Assembly: GCA_016787575.1 (NCBI GenBank) | Contig: JAEUUO010000008.1 | Span: 1 to 64,000 of the forward strand | Origin: Saprospiraceae bacterium | GTDB taxonomy: Bacteria; Bacteroidota; Bacteroidia; Chitinophagales; Saprospiraceae | Direction: 5' to 3' | Length of the DNA stretch: 64,000 nt | Part shown: positions 17,272-24,497 of the stretch, one piece after another | Layout: each line of letters opens with the position of its first letter | Numbering within the stretch: the stretch's first letter is position 1 | Program-made: the position numbers and the translations under genes | The notes under the pieces: generated by a model | What the model was told of the DNA's origin: nothing | What the model saw: only the letters and a program-made list of their open reading frames with translations | Database searches by the model: none

Positions 17272-17580
17272 TTATATGTTATGATCTACTCGGTCTATTG
17301 ATAAATTACTGCGTAATAATTTTAATGAAAATCCAGAACTTACAACCTCCAAATTACTCAAAAAAACAGGGAACCAATCGTTATGGGTTAATTGATGACC
17401 TTTGCCATCATATGCAATAATTCCAATTCTTTTTGTCCTAAATTCCATTTTTTGAAAATTGGATAAACTGGAATTTGTAAAAAACACTTCGTTGTCAAGT
17501 AGCTCTGGATGCTTAAAATCAATTTTTTGCAAATTCATATATACAGTATAGCAACTTAATAGACAAGTGTCTAGTTGCAT
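17272..17580 (-). CDS. Hypothetical 102-residue island protein
   Basis: Unrecognised. The first 14 residues (MQLDTCLLSCYTVY) look unlike the rest, and ATG at 17538 (MNLQKIDFKHPELLDNEVF) is an equally good or better start; the longer one leaves only 15 bases after the preceding gene. The body contains KRIGIIAYDGKGHQLTHNDWFPVF, compatible with a small beta-rich domain. Second gene of the leftward cluster. Confidence 0.5.
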   Translation of the reverse strand: MQLDTCLLSCYTVYMNLQKIDFKHPELLDNEVFFTNSSLSNFQKMEFRTKRIGIIAYDGKGHQLTHNDWFPVFLSNLEVVSSGFSLKLLRSNLSIDRVDHNI

Positions 17581-17595
17581 GTTTTAGAAAGTTAA

Positions 17596-17967
17596 TCAGC
17601 TATAATGATCCTTATATCCCTTAAGTCTCCCTTTATCGTCTCTAGGGCAAAAAGATTCGCAACCTTTTACTAAACTCTGGTCTTTAGAAAAGCACCATAC
17701 TGTTTGAACTAGGGATTTTTTCCTCTCCTCATCCACAAGTACAGGGGTTGTAGTCAGCACTCTTTCTTGAACATTAATTGTTTCGACAAGCATTTCATTG
17801 TCCTTAAGGTCAAAATGTTTATGAAGTAATGAGATGCCAAATTTATTTTCCATACCATATTTCTGTATTATTTCTTTTAATTCAGTAAGGCAATCTGTAT
17901 CCTCTTTGGTTATTAGAGCCACATCTTGAATATCGGAAAGCTCATTGTGCAGAATTGGATTTAACAT
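17596..17967 (-). CDS. Hypothetical 123-residue island protein with Cys/His motifs
   Basis: Not a family I can name. Recognisable pieces are CLTELKEIIQKYGMENKFGI, then LLHKHFDLKDNEMLVETINV, and a C-terminal CFSKDQSLVKGCESFCPRD with cysteines that could bind metal. It starts at ATG 17967, with no gene on its strand upstream in the 574-base gap, and is the first gene of the leftward cluster 123-102-DUF3606-333. Confidence 0.6.
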   Translation of the reverse strand: MLNPILHNELSDIQDVALITKEDTDCLTELKEIIQKYGMENKFGISLLHKHFDLKDNEMLVETINVQERVLTTTPVLVDEERKKSLVQTVWCFSKDQSLVKGCESFCPRDDKGRLKGYKDHYS

Positions 17968-18444
17968 AGTTTTTTTTACAAAAATACTGACTTTTATTAT
18001 CTATAAAGGAGCAATAGTAAAAAATGGTATTTGTTGCAGTATGATTGCAGTTGGTAACATATAAATTCGCTATCAATTTAAGAAAATTATTGGAATCATT
18101 AAATGTGGTGAATTTATGGATATCACTTTTAAGTCATTGACAGATATTAAATCGAAAAGTTATAATTTAAGAATCAAAAAAGATTTGAATGTAATATTCT
18201 CATGAACTTCGGAATTGACCTATTCAATAGGCAATGAACCATTTAAATTACAATATTTCCAACGGTGCCTTTGTGCTGTTGGTTTGCAATCTGCGACTAT
18301 TTTTAATCGTCGAAGATTGTGGGTTCCATCAGACACAGAGGCATCAATTATATATATTTACTTTCCATTTCAAACAAACAATTGGTTTTGGCTCCTTATG
18401 GATTAATGAAGTAATAACTAGTCGTGGAACTCGGGCGAAAAATA

Positions 18445-18471
18445 TTGCCAAATTGGCAACAAATACTGTCT
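18445..18471 (+). promoter_or_regulatory. Palindrome TTGCCAA-A-TTGGCAA followed by N8-GTCT
   Basis: Perfect 7+7 inverted repeat at 18445-18459, then 8 bases, then GTCT at 18468-18471, matching the composite at 15211-15237. It lies 83 bases before the XRE-family gene. An autoregulatory operator for that protein is a reasonable hypothesis; a recombination site is the alternative. Confidence 0.5.
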
Positions 18472-18501
18472 ACGATGGGAAGTATTATAAGTATAAACTT
18501 A

Positions 18502-18536
18502 GGGCATCAGAAAAATTATTTCTGGTGCCCCTTTTT
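18502..18536 (+). terminator. Intrinsic-terminator-like hairpin in the XRE leader
   Basis: GGGCATCAGAAA pairs with TTTCTGGTGCCC (one G-T wobble position in RNA) around a five-base loop, followed by CTTTTT. The hairpin ends only five bases before the XRE start codon and no gene on this strand ends just upstream. It therefore either terminates a short leader RNA or acts as an attenuator. Confidence 0.65.
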
Positions 18537-18541
18537 AATTT

Positions 18542-18877
18542 ATGTCTTCACCACCAAATTATTTAAGAGTATATCGGAAGCGTTCTGGATTAATCCAGGA
18601 AGATATTGCTTTTATTATGGATTTGCCAGATTACTCCAATATCTCCAGGTATGAAAAAGGACAAAGAACACCAACCATTGAATTGCTTCTAATATATCAT
18701 CACTTATTTGATGTTCCAATTGAATCATTTTTTGAGCAAGAGTCGGAAATTATAAAACTGAGATTAATTCAAAGGATAATTCAATTAGTGCCAGAATTAA
18801 AAAAAGAGCAAATAACATTAAAGAGCACCCTAAGAATTAGATTTCTTGAAGAAACTATTAAAAGACTAACAAAATGA
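18542..18877 (+). CDS. XRE-family helix-turn-helix regulator
   Basis: The 111-residue protein has an N-terminal HTH_3/XRE domain (residues ~8-65): LRVYRKRSGLIQEDIAFIMD, then DYSNISRYEKGQRTPTIELLLIYHHLF, the usual Q-E-A and SxxE-G-xR-xP signature. The C-terminal half is a charged helical extension, perhaps for dimerisation. It begins five bases after a terminator-like hairpin and 83 bases after a perfect palindrome, both plausible parts of its control. It is followed six bases later by the RuvC-like gene and is probably co-transcribed with it. Confidence 0.85.
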   Translation: MSSPPNYLRVYRKRSGLIQEDIAFIMDLPDYSNISRYEKGQRTPTIELLLIYHHLFDVPIESFFEQESEIIKLRLIQRIIQLVPELKKEQITLKSTLRIRFLEETIKRLTK

Positions 18878-18883
18878 AACATT

Positions 18884-19387
18884 ATGAAAACACAATACGA
18901 AAAACCTAAAATCGTTTATGCAATTTATCCGAATGCCAACGGCTTCGGATTTGTATATATGCATGGCCCAAGAACATTATTAGACTTTGGTGTTGTTCGG
19001 ATAAATCCGATTTGTAATTTTCGGATTCTTGAAAAAATAAAAAGCTCCATCAGTTATTTTAAACCCGCCATTTTAATTCTGCTTGATCCAGACGGTAAAT
19101 CTTCAAGAACCGGTAATCGAATAAAAAAATTGATTGATAAAATTTCAGTTTACGCACAAAGCGAAAATCTGCAGATTTTCCAAATTTCCAGAGATCAAAT
19201 CCGCGATGTCTATGAGAATTTTGGAGTCAGCACAAAATTTGAAATAGCCCAATGGCTATTAACTGAATTTAAAGTACTTGAAACTCGAAAACCAAGAGAG
19301 CGTAAACTTTGGACAAGTGAGGATAGAAATATGGCTGTATTTGATGCATTGTCTCTGGCTTTGACTTGGTATTGGAGGAATGCGTAA
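18884..19387 (+). CDS. RuvC/RNase H-like fold protein of mobile elements
   Basis: The 167-residue protein reads like a divergent RuvC-type resolvase: a first strand pair (KIVYAIYPNANGFGFVYMHG ... LLDFGVVRI) where RuvC has its first acid, a central ILILLDPDGKSSR, and a C-terminal SEDRNMAVFDALSLALTWYW resembling the DAxAxAxxH helix that closes the RuvC active site. The first acidic residue of the classic motif (D after the first strand) is not clear; Asn/Gly stand there. It may therefore be an inactive or altered nuclease. It follows the XRE gene by six bases. Fold assignment is by pattern only. Confidence 0.5.
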   Translation: MKTQYEKPKIVYAIYPNANGFGFVYMHGPRTLLDFGVVRINPICNFRILEKIKSSISYFKPAILILLDPDGKSSRTGNRIKKLIDKISVYAQSENLQIFQISRDQIRDVYENFGVSTKFEIAQWLLTEFKVLETRKPRERKLWTSEDRNMAVFDALSLALTWYWRNA

Positions 19388-19410
19388 ATCAATTATTTAA
19401 ATCAGCGCCG

Positions 19411-20220
19411 TTACCTCTCCTTCAATTCAATTCCATTACTCTTAATCAAATCCTCTAATTCGCTTCTTGCAATTCTTGTCTCGGCATAATATATTTTCTT
19501 TTGGATAAAAGCCAAGGAGTCGGATTTAGAAAAGTCAGAAACGTAACTTAAAATGTTACCAGTCTCTTTAACTAAATAAAGTTGACCATTTCTTTCAAAT
19601 GCCATTACTAACCCTGGCTGTGATGGTAACTTGCTTATAGATTGAGGCATAATTCTTATAGCGTTGTTTTTAACTGTATAATATTCTGAATTCAATTCTA
19701 AATCAGTCTTGAAAATCAACAGACCAAAAAACACAACAATAAATGGTATTAGCAGAATTAAATAAAATAATCTAAGTTTTCCGTCTGAACGAAAGGTAAA
19801 TAAGTTAAAAAAGAGTTTAGAGGGGCTTTTAGATTTAATTGCCGTTGTTAAATCCATATTCGGGTAAAACTGAACTAAGGTTTTTTCAATTTCAAGGCCC
19901 TGTTCAACAGATGCATGTAATAACCGGTGGTACCAATGCTTGTCCATTATGTAAATGGCTATAATAAGGATTATTCCCACAAATGCTATTAAAGATGCAA
20001 AAGATATTGATATACCAAATTTATGAAAATAAATATTTTCCTTAATGCAGTATCCAATTCCAGCGAAGATAAAAGTAAATATAGTAATTGCGAAGTTTCT
20101 GATTCGTATCTCAATGTCATTGAAGTGTTTTTGCACATCAACCACATTTCCCCAGATTTTAATAATGTTTTCTTTATCCTTATCGCTAATTGCTGAATTA
20201 AGAGGAGGACCTGGCGCCAT
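19411..20220 (-). CDS. Membrane protein with three predicted TM helices (possible effector)
   Basis: The 269-residue protein has a soluble N-terminus (~40 residues), two TM helices (FAITIFTFIFAGIGYCI and FASLIAFVGIILIIAIYIM, residues ~44-92), a conserved-looking amphipathic segment WYHRLLHASVEQGLEIE, a third TM helix (~145-170) and a ~95-residue soluble tail. The overall plan recalls SLATT-like membrane effectors of defence islands, but I cannot assign it to that family. Its start lies 23 bases inside the end of the upstream HAD-hydrolase gene, so the two are translationally linked. Paired expression with a phosphatase suggests a two-protein system. Confidence 0.65.
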   Translation of the reverse strand: MAPGPPLNSAISDKDKENIIKIWGNVVDVQKHFNDIEIRIRNFAITIFTFIFAGIGYCIKENIYFHKFGISISFASLIAFVGIILIIAIYIMDKHWYHRLLHASVEQGLEIEKTLVQFYPNMDLTTAIKSKSPSKLFFNLFTFRSDGKLRLFYLILLIPFIVVFFGLLIFKTDLELNSEYYTVKNNAIRIMPQSISKLPSQPGLVMAFERNGQLYLVKETGNILSYVSDFSKSDSLAFIQKKIYYAETRIARSELEDLIKSNGIELKER

Positions 20221-21091
20221 GATTTTCGAAATTAAATAGGTTTAGTATTTCTTTAAAATTCTTAATGGTATAATCGGGTTTCACTGTTGCATTTTTAACT
20301 TCGTCCTTAATAGCAATTTCTCTTTGCACTTCTTCATTTTGCCAATGCGTAACAGCTCGAAGTAAATTATACGCTTCATTGTCAATAGCGTTGCCATAAA
20401 TAGCGTGAACACTTGTAAGGTTTATTTGATTAGCCATATAAATATCTCTATCTAGCTTATCACCCATATAAATCGCATCCTTGTTGGTTGCACTGTTGTC
20501 CTTTAAAATTTTTAACAGAATTTCAGGGTTTGGCTTTTTAAATTTCGCGGGTAACTTACTTATTTGGGTTTGTGTTAAGTCCCAATGACTTGGTTCATAG
20601 ACGCGATCTACGGTTTGTGGTAGTTCATGGTCTTCAGGAGAATAGATTATATCGAATATACCGTCCAAATTCAATGTTTTAATTCGCCATTTTGTGTAAA
20701 AGATATTTGATTCCGTAAATCCGATAATTCTAGTTCCTTTGGATTTAATTATTTTTAAAGTTTCTAAAACATCATTGTAAAGCTTTAGATTATTCTTCTT
20801 ATTGCGATAATATTCATGAATAATTCCAATTTTCTCCTCAGAATCTCTTTCGATAATATTATATGACTCCGGAGTTAATGACTTTAGTTCTTTATATGCA
20901 TAAGACACTTCGGAAGTATGATATTTCTGATGGAGTTGTTTAAAATCGGAAATTAAATTATCCTTGTTAATTCTGCACTCATTTTGTATCCTATTAGAGT
21001 AAGGGTTAAATGAGTTATACCACATTACTAACCAATCCCAAATGGTATCGTCTAAATCAGTTATTAATACTTTTACATTTTTCACAACCAT
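20198..21091 (-). CDS. HAD-superfamily hydrolase
   Basis: The 297-residue protein shows the HAD motifs in order: DLDDT (motif I, Asp12/Asp14), IIGFTESN (motif II), KKPNPE (motif III lysine) and YMGDKLDRDI (motif IV). An alpha-helical cap lies between motifs I and II (residues ~20-105). HAD enzymes of this layout are mostly small-molecule phosphatases; the substrate is unknown. The tail (~240-297) is an extra helical extension beyond the usual HAD core. The gene overlaps the downstream membrane-protein gene by 23 bases, and 69 bases separate it from the next upstream gene. Confidence 0.85.
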   Translation of the reverse strand: MVVKNVKVLITDLDDTIWDWLVMWYNSFNPYSNRIQNECRINKDNLISDFKQLHQKYHTSEVSYAYKELKSLTPESYNIIERDSEEKIGIIHEYYRNKKNNLKLYNDVLETLKIIKSKGTRIIGFTESNIFYTKWRIKTLNLDGIFDIIYSPEDHELPQTVDRVYEPSHWDLTQTQISKLPAKFKKPNPEILLKILKDNSATNKDAIYMGDKLDRDIYMANQINLTSVHAIYGNAIDNEAYNLLRAVTHWQNEEVQREIAIKDEVKNATVKPDYTIKNFKEILNLFNFENHGARSSS

Positions 21092-21160
21092 AAAATTGAG
21101 ATGCTAAGATAAAAGCACCTTAAGTATTATAACTTATTAAATGATAAATTCAAATAGACT

Positions 21161-21397
21161 TTAGCCCCTACCTCTATTATTTTCATCTTTTTCTTTTTGC
21201 CTTATATGCCCTAACTGATTTAAATGACTTTTGGTTGTCAATAATTCATATTCTTTTTGCCCGAATGTCATTCCTTCAATATATGAATTAACAGGACGTA
21301 TTTGTTTTAATAATGTGCGTAGTATTTGAGGTTCATATTCGGCAAGTAGATAGCCTGCATTGAATCCTGTGATGAATTGTTTTTCGTTTAGTTCCAT
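21161..21397 (-). CDS. Small mobile-element protein, 78 residues
   Basis: MELNEKQFITGFNAGYLLAE then YEPQILRTLLKQI and GMTFGQKEYEL; charged, helical, ending in ENNRGRG. I have no family name, but small proteins of this kind accompany HTH/excisionase-like genes on Bacteroidota mobile DNA. Its ATG shares one base with the stop of the HTH gene upstream (TGATG), so the two are coupled. Confidence 0.6.
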   Translation of the reverse strand: MELNEKQFITGFNAGYLLAEYEPQILRTLLKQIRPVNSYIEGMTFGQKEYELLTTKSHLNQLGHIRQKEKDENNRGRG

Positions 21398-21666
21398 CAG
21401 AAAGTATCTTTTGAATGTTTTTCTAAATATTCATTGATTGAATCCCTGTCATAAAGGATGATTTTCCGTTCCGGTTGAGTGAAACGGATTTTTCCTTCAT
21501 CCCGAAGTTTCTGAAGTGTGGTTTTACTTTTGATTTTAAGTTTATCCATTGCTTCGTCCGATGAAATCCATTTATCCTGTATTATACCTTCCTTTTCTTT
21601 AATTCTGGAAACTACCTTCTCAATAAGCAGGTAAAATGCTTCATCCTCCAGGCAAATGACTTCCAT
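21397..21666 (-). CDS. Excisionase/MerR-like helix-turn-helix protein (HTH_17)
   Basis: The 89-residue protein has an N-terminal helix (EDEAFYLLIEKVVSRIKEKE) typical of Bacteroidota HTH_17 proteins, then WISSDEAMDKLKIKSKTTLQ, KLRDEGKIRF and RDSINEYLEKH, the winged-helix order found in excisionases and mobile-element regulators. Such genes usually accompany a tyrosine integrase; none is present here. It is the rightmost island gene, ~150 bases from tRNA-Pro, and is coupled to the 78-residue gene. Confidence 0.8.
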   Translation of the reverse strand: MEVICLEDEAFYLLIEKVVSRIKEKEGIIQDKWISSDEAMDKLKIKSKTTLQKLRDEGKIRFTQPERKIILYDRDSINEYLEKHSKDTF

Positions 21667-21763
21667 AAATCAAAAATACAACTTGGAATTGAATTACTTG
21701 TAAGAGTGGTCAGATTACAAATAAATCCATTTTGATACAGAAATTGCTGGCAAATCGCTGGCA

Positions 21764-21800
21764 AATAAAAAAGGAGCTACAAGATTGCTCTTGTAGCTCC
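21764..21800 (-). terminator. Rho-independent terminator of the tRNA operon
   Basis: A perfect 12-bp stem (GGAGCTACAAGA / TCTTGTAGCTCC) with a four-base loop lies directly behind tRNA-Pro. On the minus strand it is followed by TTTTTTATTT. It could also terminate rightward transcription, though the T tract on that side is weaker. Confidence 0.85.
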
Positions 21801-21812
21801 TTGATTTTCAAG

Positions 21813-21887
21813 TCGGGGCACCAGGATTCGAACCTGGGACCCCCTGCTCCCAAAGCAGGTACGCTAACCGGACTGCGCTACGCCCCG
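21813..21887 (-). tRNA. tRNA-Pro (anticodon TGG)
   Basis: On the minus strand the gene folds as a standard cloverleaf: acceptor CGGGGCG with partner TGCCCCG and discriminator A, D arm GCGCAG...GCGT, anticodon stem CCTGC/GCAGG with loop TTTGGGA (anticodon TGG), T arm CCAGGTTCGAATCCTGG. CCA is not encoded. It follows tRNA-Ser in one transcript, and the accessory island begins just beyond its terminator, as expected for an integration hot spot. Confidence 0.96.
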
Positions 21888-21937
21888 AATCTATTAAATT
21901 AAAGAAGAGTAAATCTTCTTTTTTCTTACCGGATTTG

Positions 21938-22026
21938 CGGAGGGGGAGGGATTCGAACCCTCGGTACCCCTTTCGAGGTACGACGGTTTAGCAAACCGTT
22001 GGTTTCAGCCACTCACCCACCTCTCC
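21938..22026 (-). tRNA. tRNA-Ser (anticodon GCT)
   Basis: Class II tRNA on the minus strand: acceptor GGAGAGG with 3' strand CCCCTCC (one A-C mismatch) and discriminator G, anticodon stem ACGGTTTGCTAAACCGT with anticodon GCT, long variable arm TACCTCGAAAGGGGTA and T arm GAGGGTTCGAATCCCTC. It precedes tRNA-Pro by 50 bases. Confidence 0.94.
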
Positions 22027-22124
22027 GAAACAAAACTGATTTAATTACTGGTTTGCTAATTCCAGCTCGTCAGGATTGTATTCAAAAGAGACTTTTCCCT
22101 TTTGGGCTCGCAAAAATAGGAATT

Positions 22125-23549
22125 CTATTTAAATCGTTGGCTTTTCTGGATTTTCTTTTCAATATTCTCTGCCCTTTCTCTAAAAATAAGGTCAGAATCA
22201 ATTAAATATTTTGCCATATTGCAAGAATAAAGCACTGTAGCATGGTCTTTTCCTCCAAAATACTCCCCAATTTGCTTTAAGGATTTTTGGGTATATTGCT
22301 TGGTAAAATACATTGCCGTTTGTCTCGCCATCACAATTTGCCTTTGCCGACTTTTGCCGACCAACCGTTCTACCGGAATTTTATACTGCTCACACACAAT
22401 CTTAGCAATCGATTCCACCGTTAACTCCTGATTTACCTGGTTAACGTAGTTTTGGACAACTTCTTTGGCTAATTCAATATCTATTTTCTTAAAATTCAAT
22501 GAAGACTCCGCTATAATACGTATCAATACTCCCTCTAATTCCCGAATATTGGATTTGATATTTTGACAAATAAATTCCATGACATTGGATGGCAATTGAA
22601 TTTGACCCTGGTCCATCTTAGATAATAAAATAGCCATCCGGGTTTCAAAATCCGGTACAGTCAAATCTGCCGTAAGTCCCCACTTAAATCTACTAATGAG
22701 CCGCTCTTCAATATCATTCAGATCCTTTGGGGCACGATCAGAAGCTAAAACAATTTGCTTCCCGGTTTGGTGAAGCTGGTTAAACAAATGAAAAAAGATT
22801 TCTTGGGTTCCTGATTTTCCTGCAAAAAACTGAATATCATCTAATAACAAAACATCCAAATTGTGGTAGAAATTCGAAAAATCACTGACTGTATTGTTTT
22901 TTACCGAGCTGATAAACTGATTGGTAAACTTTTCTGCATTGGTATATAAGACTGTCTTCTCTGGAAATTGCTTTAAAACTGAATTTCCGATGGCTTGCAT
23001 TAAATGAGATTTACCCAATGCAGCGTTTCCATAAATGACCAACGGATTAAACATGTTTCCTGGTTTTTGAGAAATATGTATTCCTGCCTGGCGGGCTACT
23101 CTATTGCAATTCCCTTCAATAAAATTTTCAAATTGGTATACCGGTGAAAGATTGGTTTCAATTTTAAGCTTTTTAATTCCGGGTATAACAAAAGGATTTG
23201 TTATAACTCCCGGGTTTTCAAAGTCTTGCAATTGACTAGTTTTCGTTTTTGAAAGTAATTGAGGTTTCTGATAATCTTCCATTAAGATTTGATACTCCAA
23301 TTTACCCCGATCCCCTAATTCTTTGCGGACGCAGGATCTTAAAAGCGACAAAAAATGAGATTCAATCCAATCATAAAAAAACTTATTGGGAACCTGGATT
23401 GTCAACGCTTGATCCACCAATTTTACTGGAACAATGGGCTCAAACCACTTTCTAAAATTTTCCTTAGGCACAGCACTCCGAATTAAATTCAGAATGTTAT
23501 TCCATACAATAACAGGATCACTGATACTATGCACTACGATTGGTTCCAA
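22125..23549 (-). CDS. dnaA: Chromosomal replication initiator DnaA
   Basis: The 474-residue protein has the full DnaA plan: domain I (WNNILNLIRSAVPKENFRKW), a linker, domain III AAA+ (Walker A YGNAALGKSHL near residue 175, Walker B VLLLDDIQFF, sensor region IVLASDRAP, arginine-finger region ERLISRFKWGL) and domain IV with the DNA-binding signature GKDHATVLYSCNMAKYL. Compared with the usual GGVGLGKTHL the P-loop is GNAALGKSHL; the essential GKS remains. The start is TTG at 23549; no ATG or GTG exists between it and the in-frame stop upstream, and domain I begins right after it. It initiates chromosome replication by melting oriC. I see no DnaA-box cluster beside it, so oriC is probably elsewhere. 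Confidence 0.95.
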   Translation of the reverse strand: MEPIVVHSISDPVIVWNNILNLIRSAVPKENFRKWFEPIVPVKLVDQALTIQVPNKFFYDWIESHFLSLLRSCVRKELGDRGKLEYQILMEDYQKPQLLSKTKTSQLQDFENPGVITNPFVIPGIKKLKIETNLSPVYQFENFIEGNCNRVARQAGIHISQKPGNMFNPLVIYGNAALGKSHLMQAIGNSVLKQFPEKTVLYTNAEKFTNQFISSVKNNTVSDFSNFYHNLDVLLLDDIQFFAGKSGTQEIFFHLFNQLHQTGKQIVLASDRAPKDLNDIEERLISRFKWGLTADLTVPDFETRMAILLSKMDQGQIQLPSNVMEFICQNIKSNIRELEGVLIRIIAESSLNFKKIDIELAKEVVQNYVNQVNQELTVESIAKIVCEQYKIPVERLVGKSRQRQIVMARQTAMYFTKQYTQKSLKQIGEYFGGKDHATVLYSCNMAKYLIDSDLIFRERAENIEKKIQKSQRFK

Positions 23550-23753
23550 AGTAATATTAAAATCGGTTTTTGGGATGGACTCTTTAATACTTCAAAAGGA
23601 TTGCAAAATTGCAAAAAATAAACGGACTTGATCAAAATCTTTCATATTTTTTTATGATAATAAACTTCTGACAATCAAATACTTGTAACATATTTAAAAA
23701 ACATATATATAATAAATTACTAGTCAAGAGACTGTCAGAACAGTTTTGGACCT

Positions 23754-24497
23754 TTAGGCAATTAAGATATTTGGAATGCCTGATAGTTCAATAAAATGTT
23801 GCATTCCTCGCTTTTTTAACTCATCCAAACCGTAATGAATATTTTCCTTAAAGTAGGACTCCAAAATTTCTTTGTCGTAGTCTTTTTTAGTTTGAATAAG
23901 TTGATCAATTGCAGTTACACTCTTATTGAATGCTTGGTTTAAAATATTTTGTTGCGCTTGATTGGTGGGTTTGATTGACACCCAAACCGCAAACACAAAA
24001 GGCAATCTAGTCATCTCATACCAGATTTCGCCTAAATCATATTCATAAGCATATAATCCTTCCAATTGAAAAGCTGCATCACCAATTTTCAAAGATGCCA
24101 TTGATTCATCCTTTTTTGAATCTGATTCCATTACCAATTTCACTTTGTCCCTTTTCCAAAAATCTCTTAATAAAATTTTCAATAAAATATTTGAAGTTCT
24201 GGAAGAAGGATCTAATGCAATGGTATCAATCACCTCAATAGCTTGGTTTGAAAATAATTTGACGGTGCGAACCGGTCCGATGCATGAAATACAATACTCT
24301 GAAACTAAATGAAGTTTTTCAAAATCAACAAGTGCTCCAATTGGCAACAAAGCAATATCTACTTCCCCCGTTTTTAACATCCGGGCACACGCTGATGGAA
24401 CGGCTTTCACATATTCAAGCTGATTGTCTTTATACAATGCTTCCAATGCATCCGTAAAAGGCAATGCATTCAAATACTCTACACATGCTACTTTCAA
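23754..24497 (-). CDS. mqnA: Chorismate dehydratase MqnA (futalosine menaquinone pathway)
   Basis: The 247-residue protein shows the MqnA pattern: VACVEYLNALPF at the start, VPSACARMLKTGEVDIALLP, the YCISCIGPVRTVKLFS segment, LDPSSRTSNILLKIL and GDAAF near the middle. MqnA converts chorismate to 3-enolpyruvylbenzoate, the first step of the futalosine route to menaquinone; it is cytoplasmic and folds like a periplasmic binding protein. The start overlaps the stop of the histidine-phosphatase gene by four bases (ATGA). With mqnE two genes upstream, the pathway assignment is strong. Confidence 0.92.
   Translation of the reverse strand: MKVACVEYLNALPFTDALEALYKDNQLEYVKAVPSACARMLKTGEVDIALLPIGALVDFEKLHLVSEYCISCIGPVRTVKLFSNQAIEVIDTIALDPSSRTSNILLKILLRDFWKRDKVKLVMESDSKKDESMASLKIGDAAFQLEGLYAYEYDLGEIWYEMTRLPFVFAVWVSIKPTNQAQQNILNQAFNKSVTAIDQLIQTKKDYDKEILESYFKENIHYGLDELKKRGMQHFIELSGIPNILIA

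Larger units (their letters stand above)
17968..18541. other. Intergenic region between divergent island operons
   Basis: About 570 bases between the leftward four-gene cluster and the rightward XRE/RuvC-like pair. Weak rightward frames (18215-18406, 18234-18566, 18424-18654) overlap regulatory structures and look spurious. The stretch contains a decayed copy of the 1061 inverted repeat (18030-18054, with a flanking TGTGGTGAAT also seen near 1197), the TTGCCAA palindrome (18445) and a strong hairpin with a T tract (18502). Confidence 0.6.

Noticed and set aside
18215..18654. Three overlapping short rightward frames before the XRE gene
   Set aside because: They run through the palindrome and the terminator hairpin and into the XRE start in other frames; composition not protein-like.
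23550..23753. oriC next to dnaA
   Set aside because: AT-rich, but I see no cluster of DnaA boxes; evidence insufficient.
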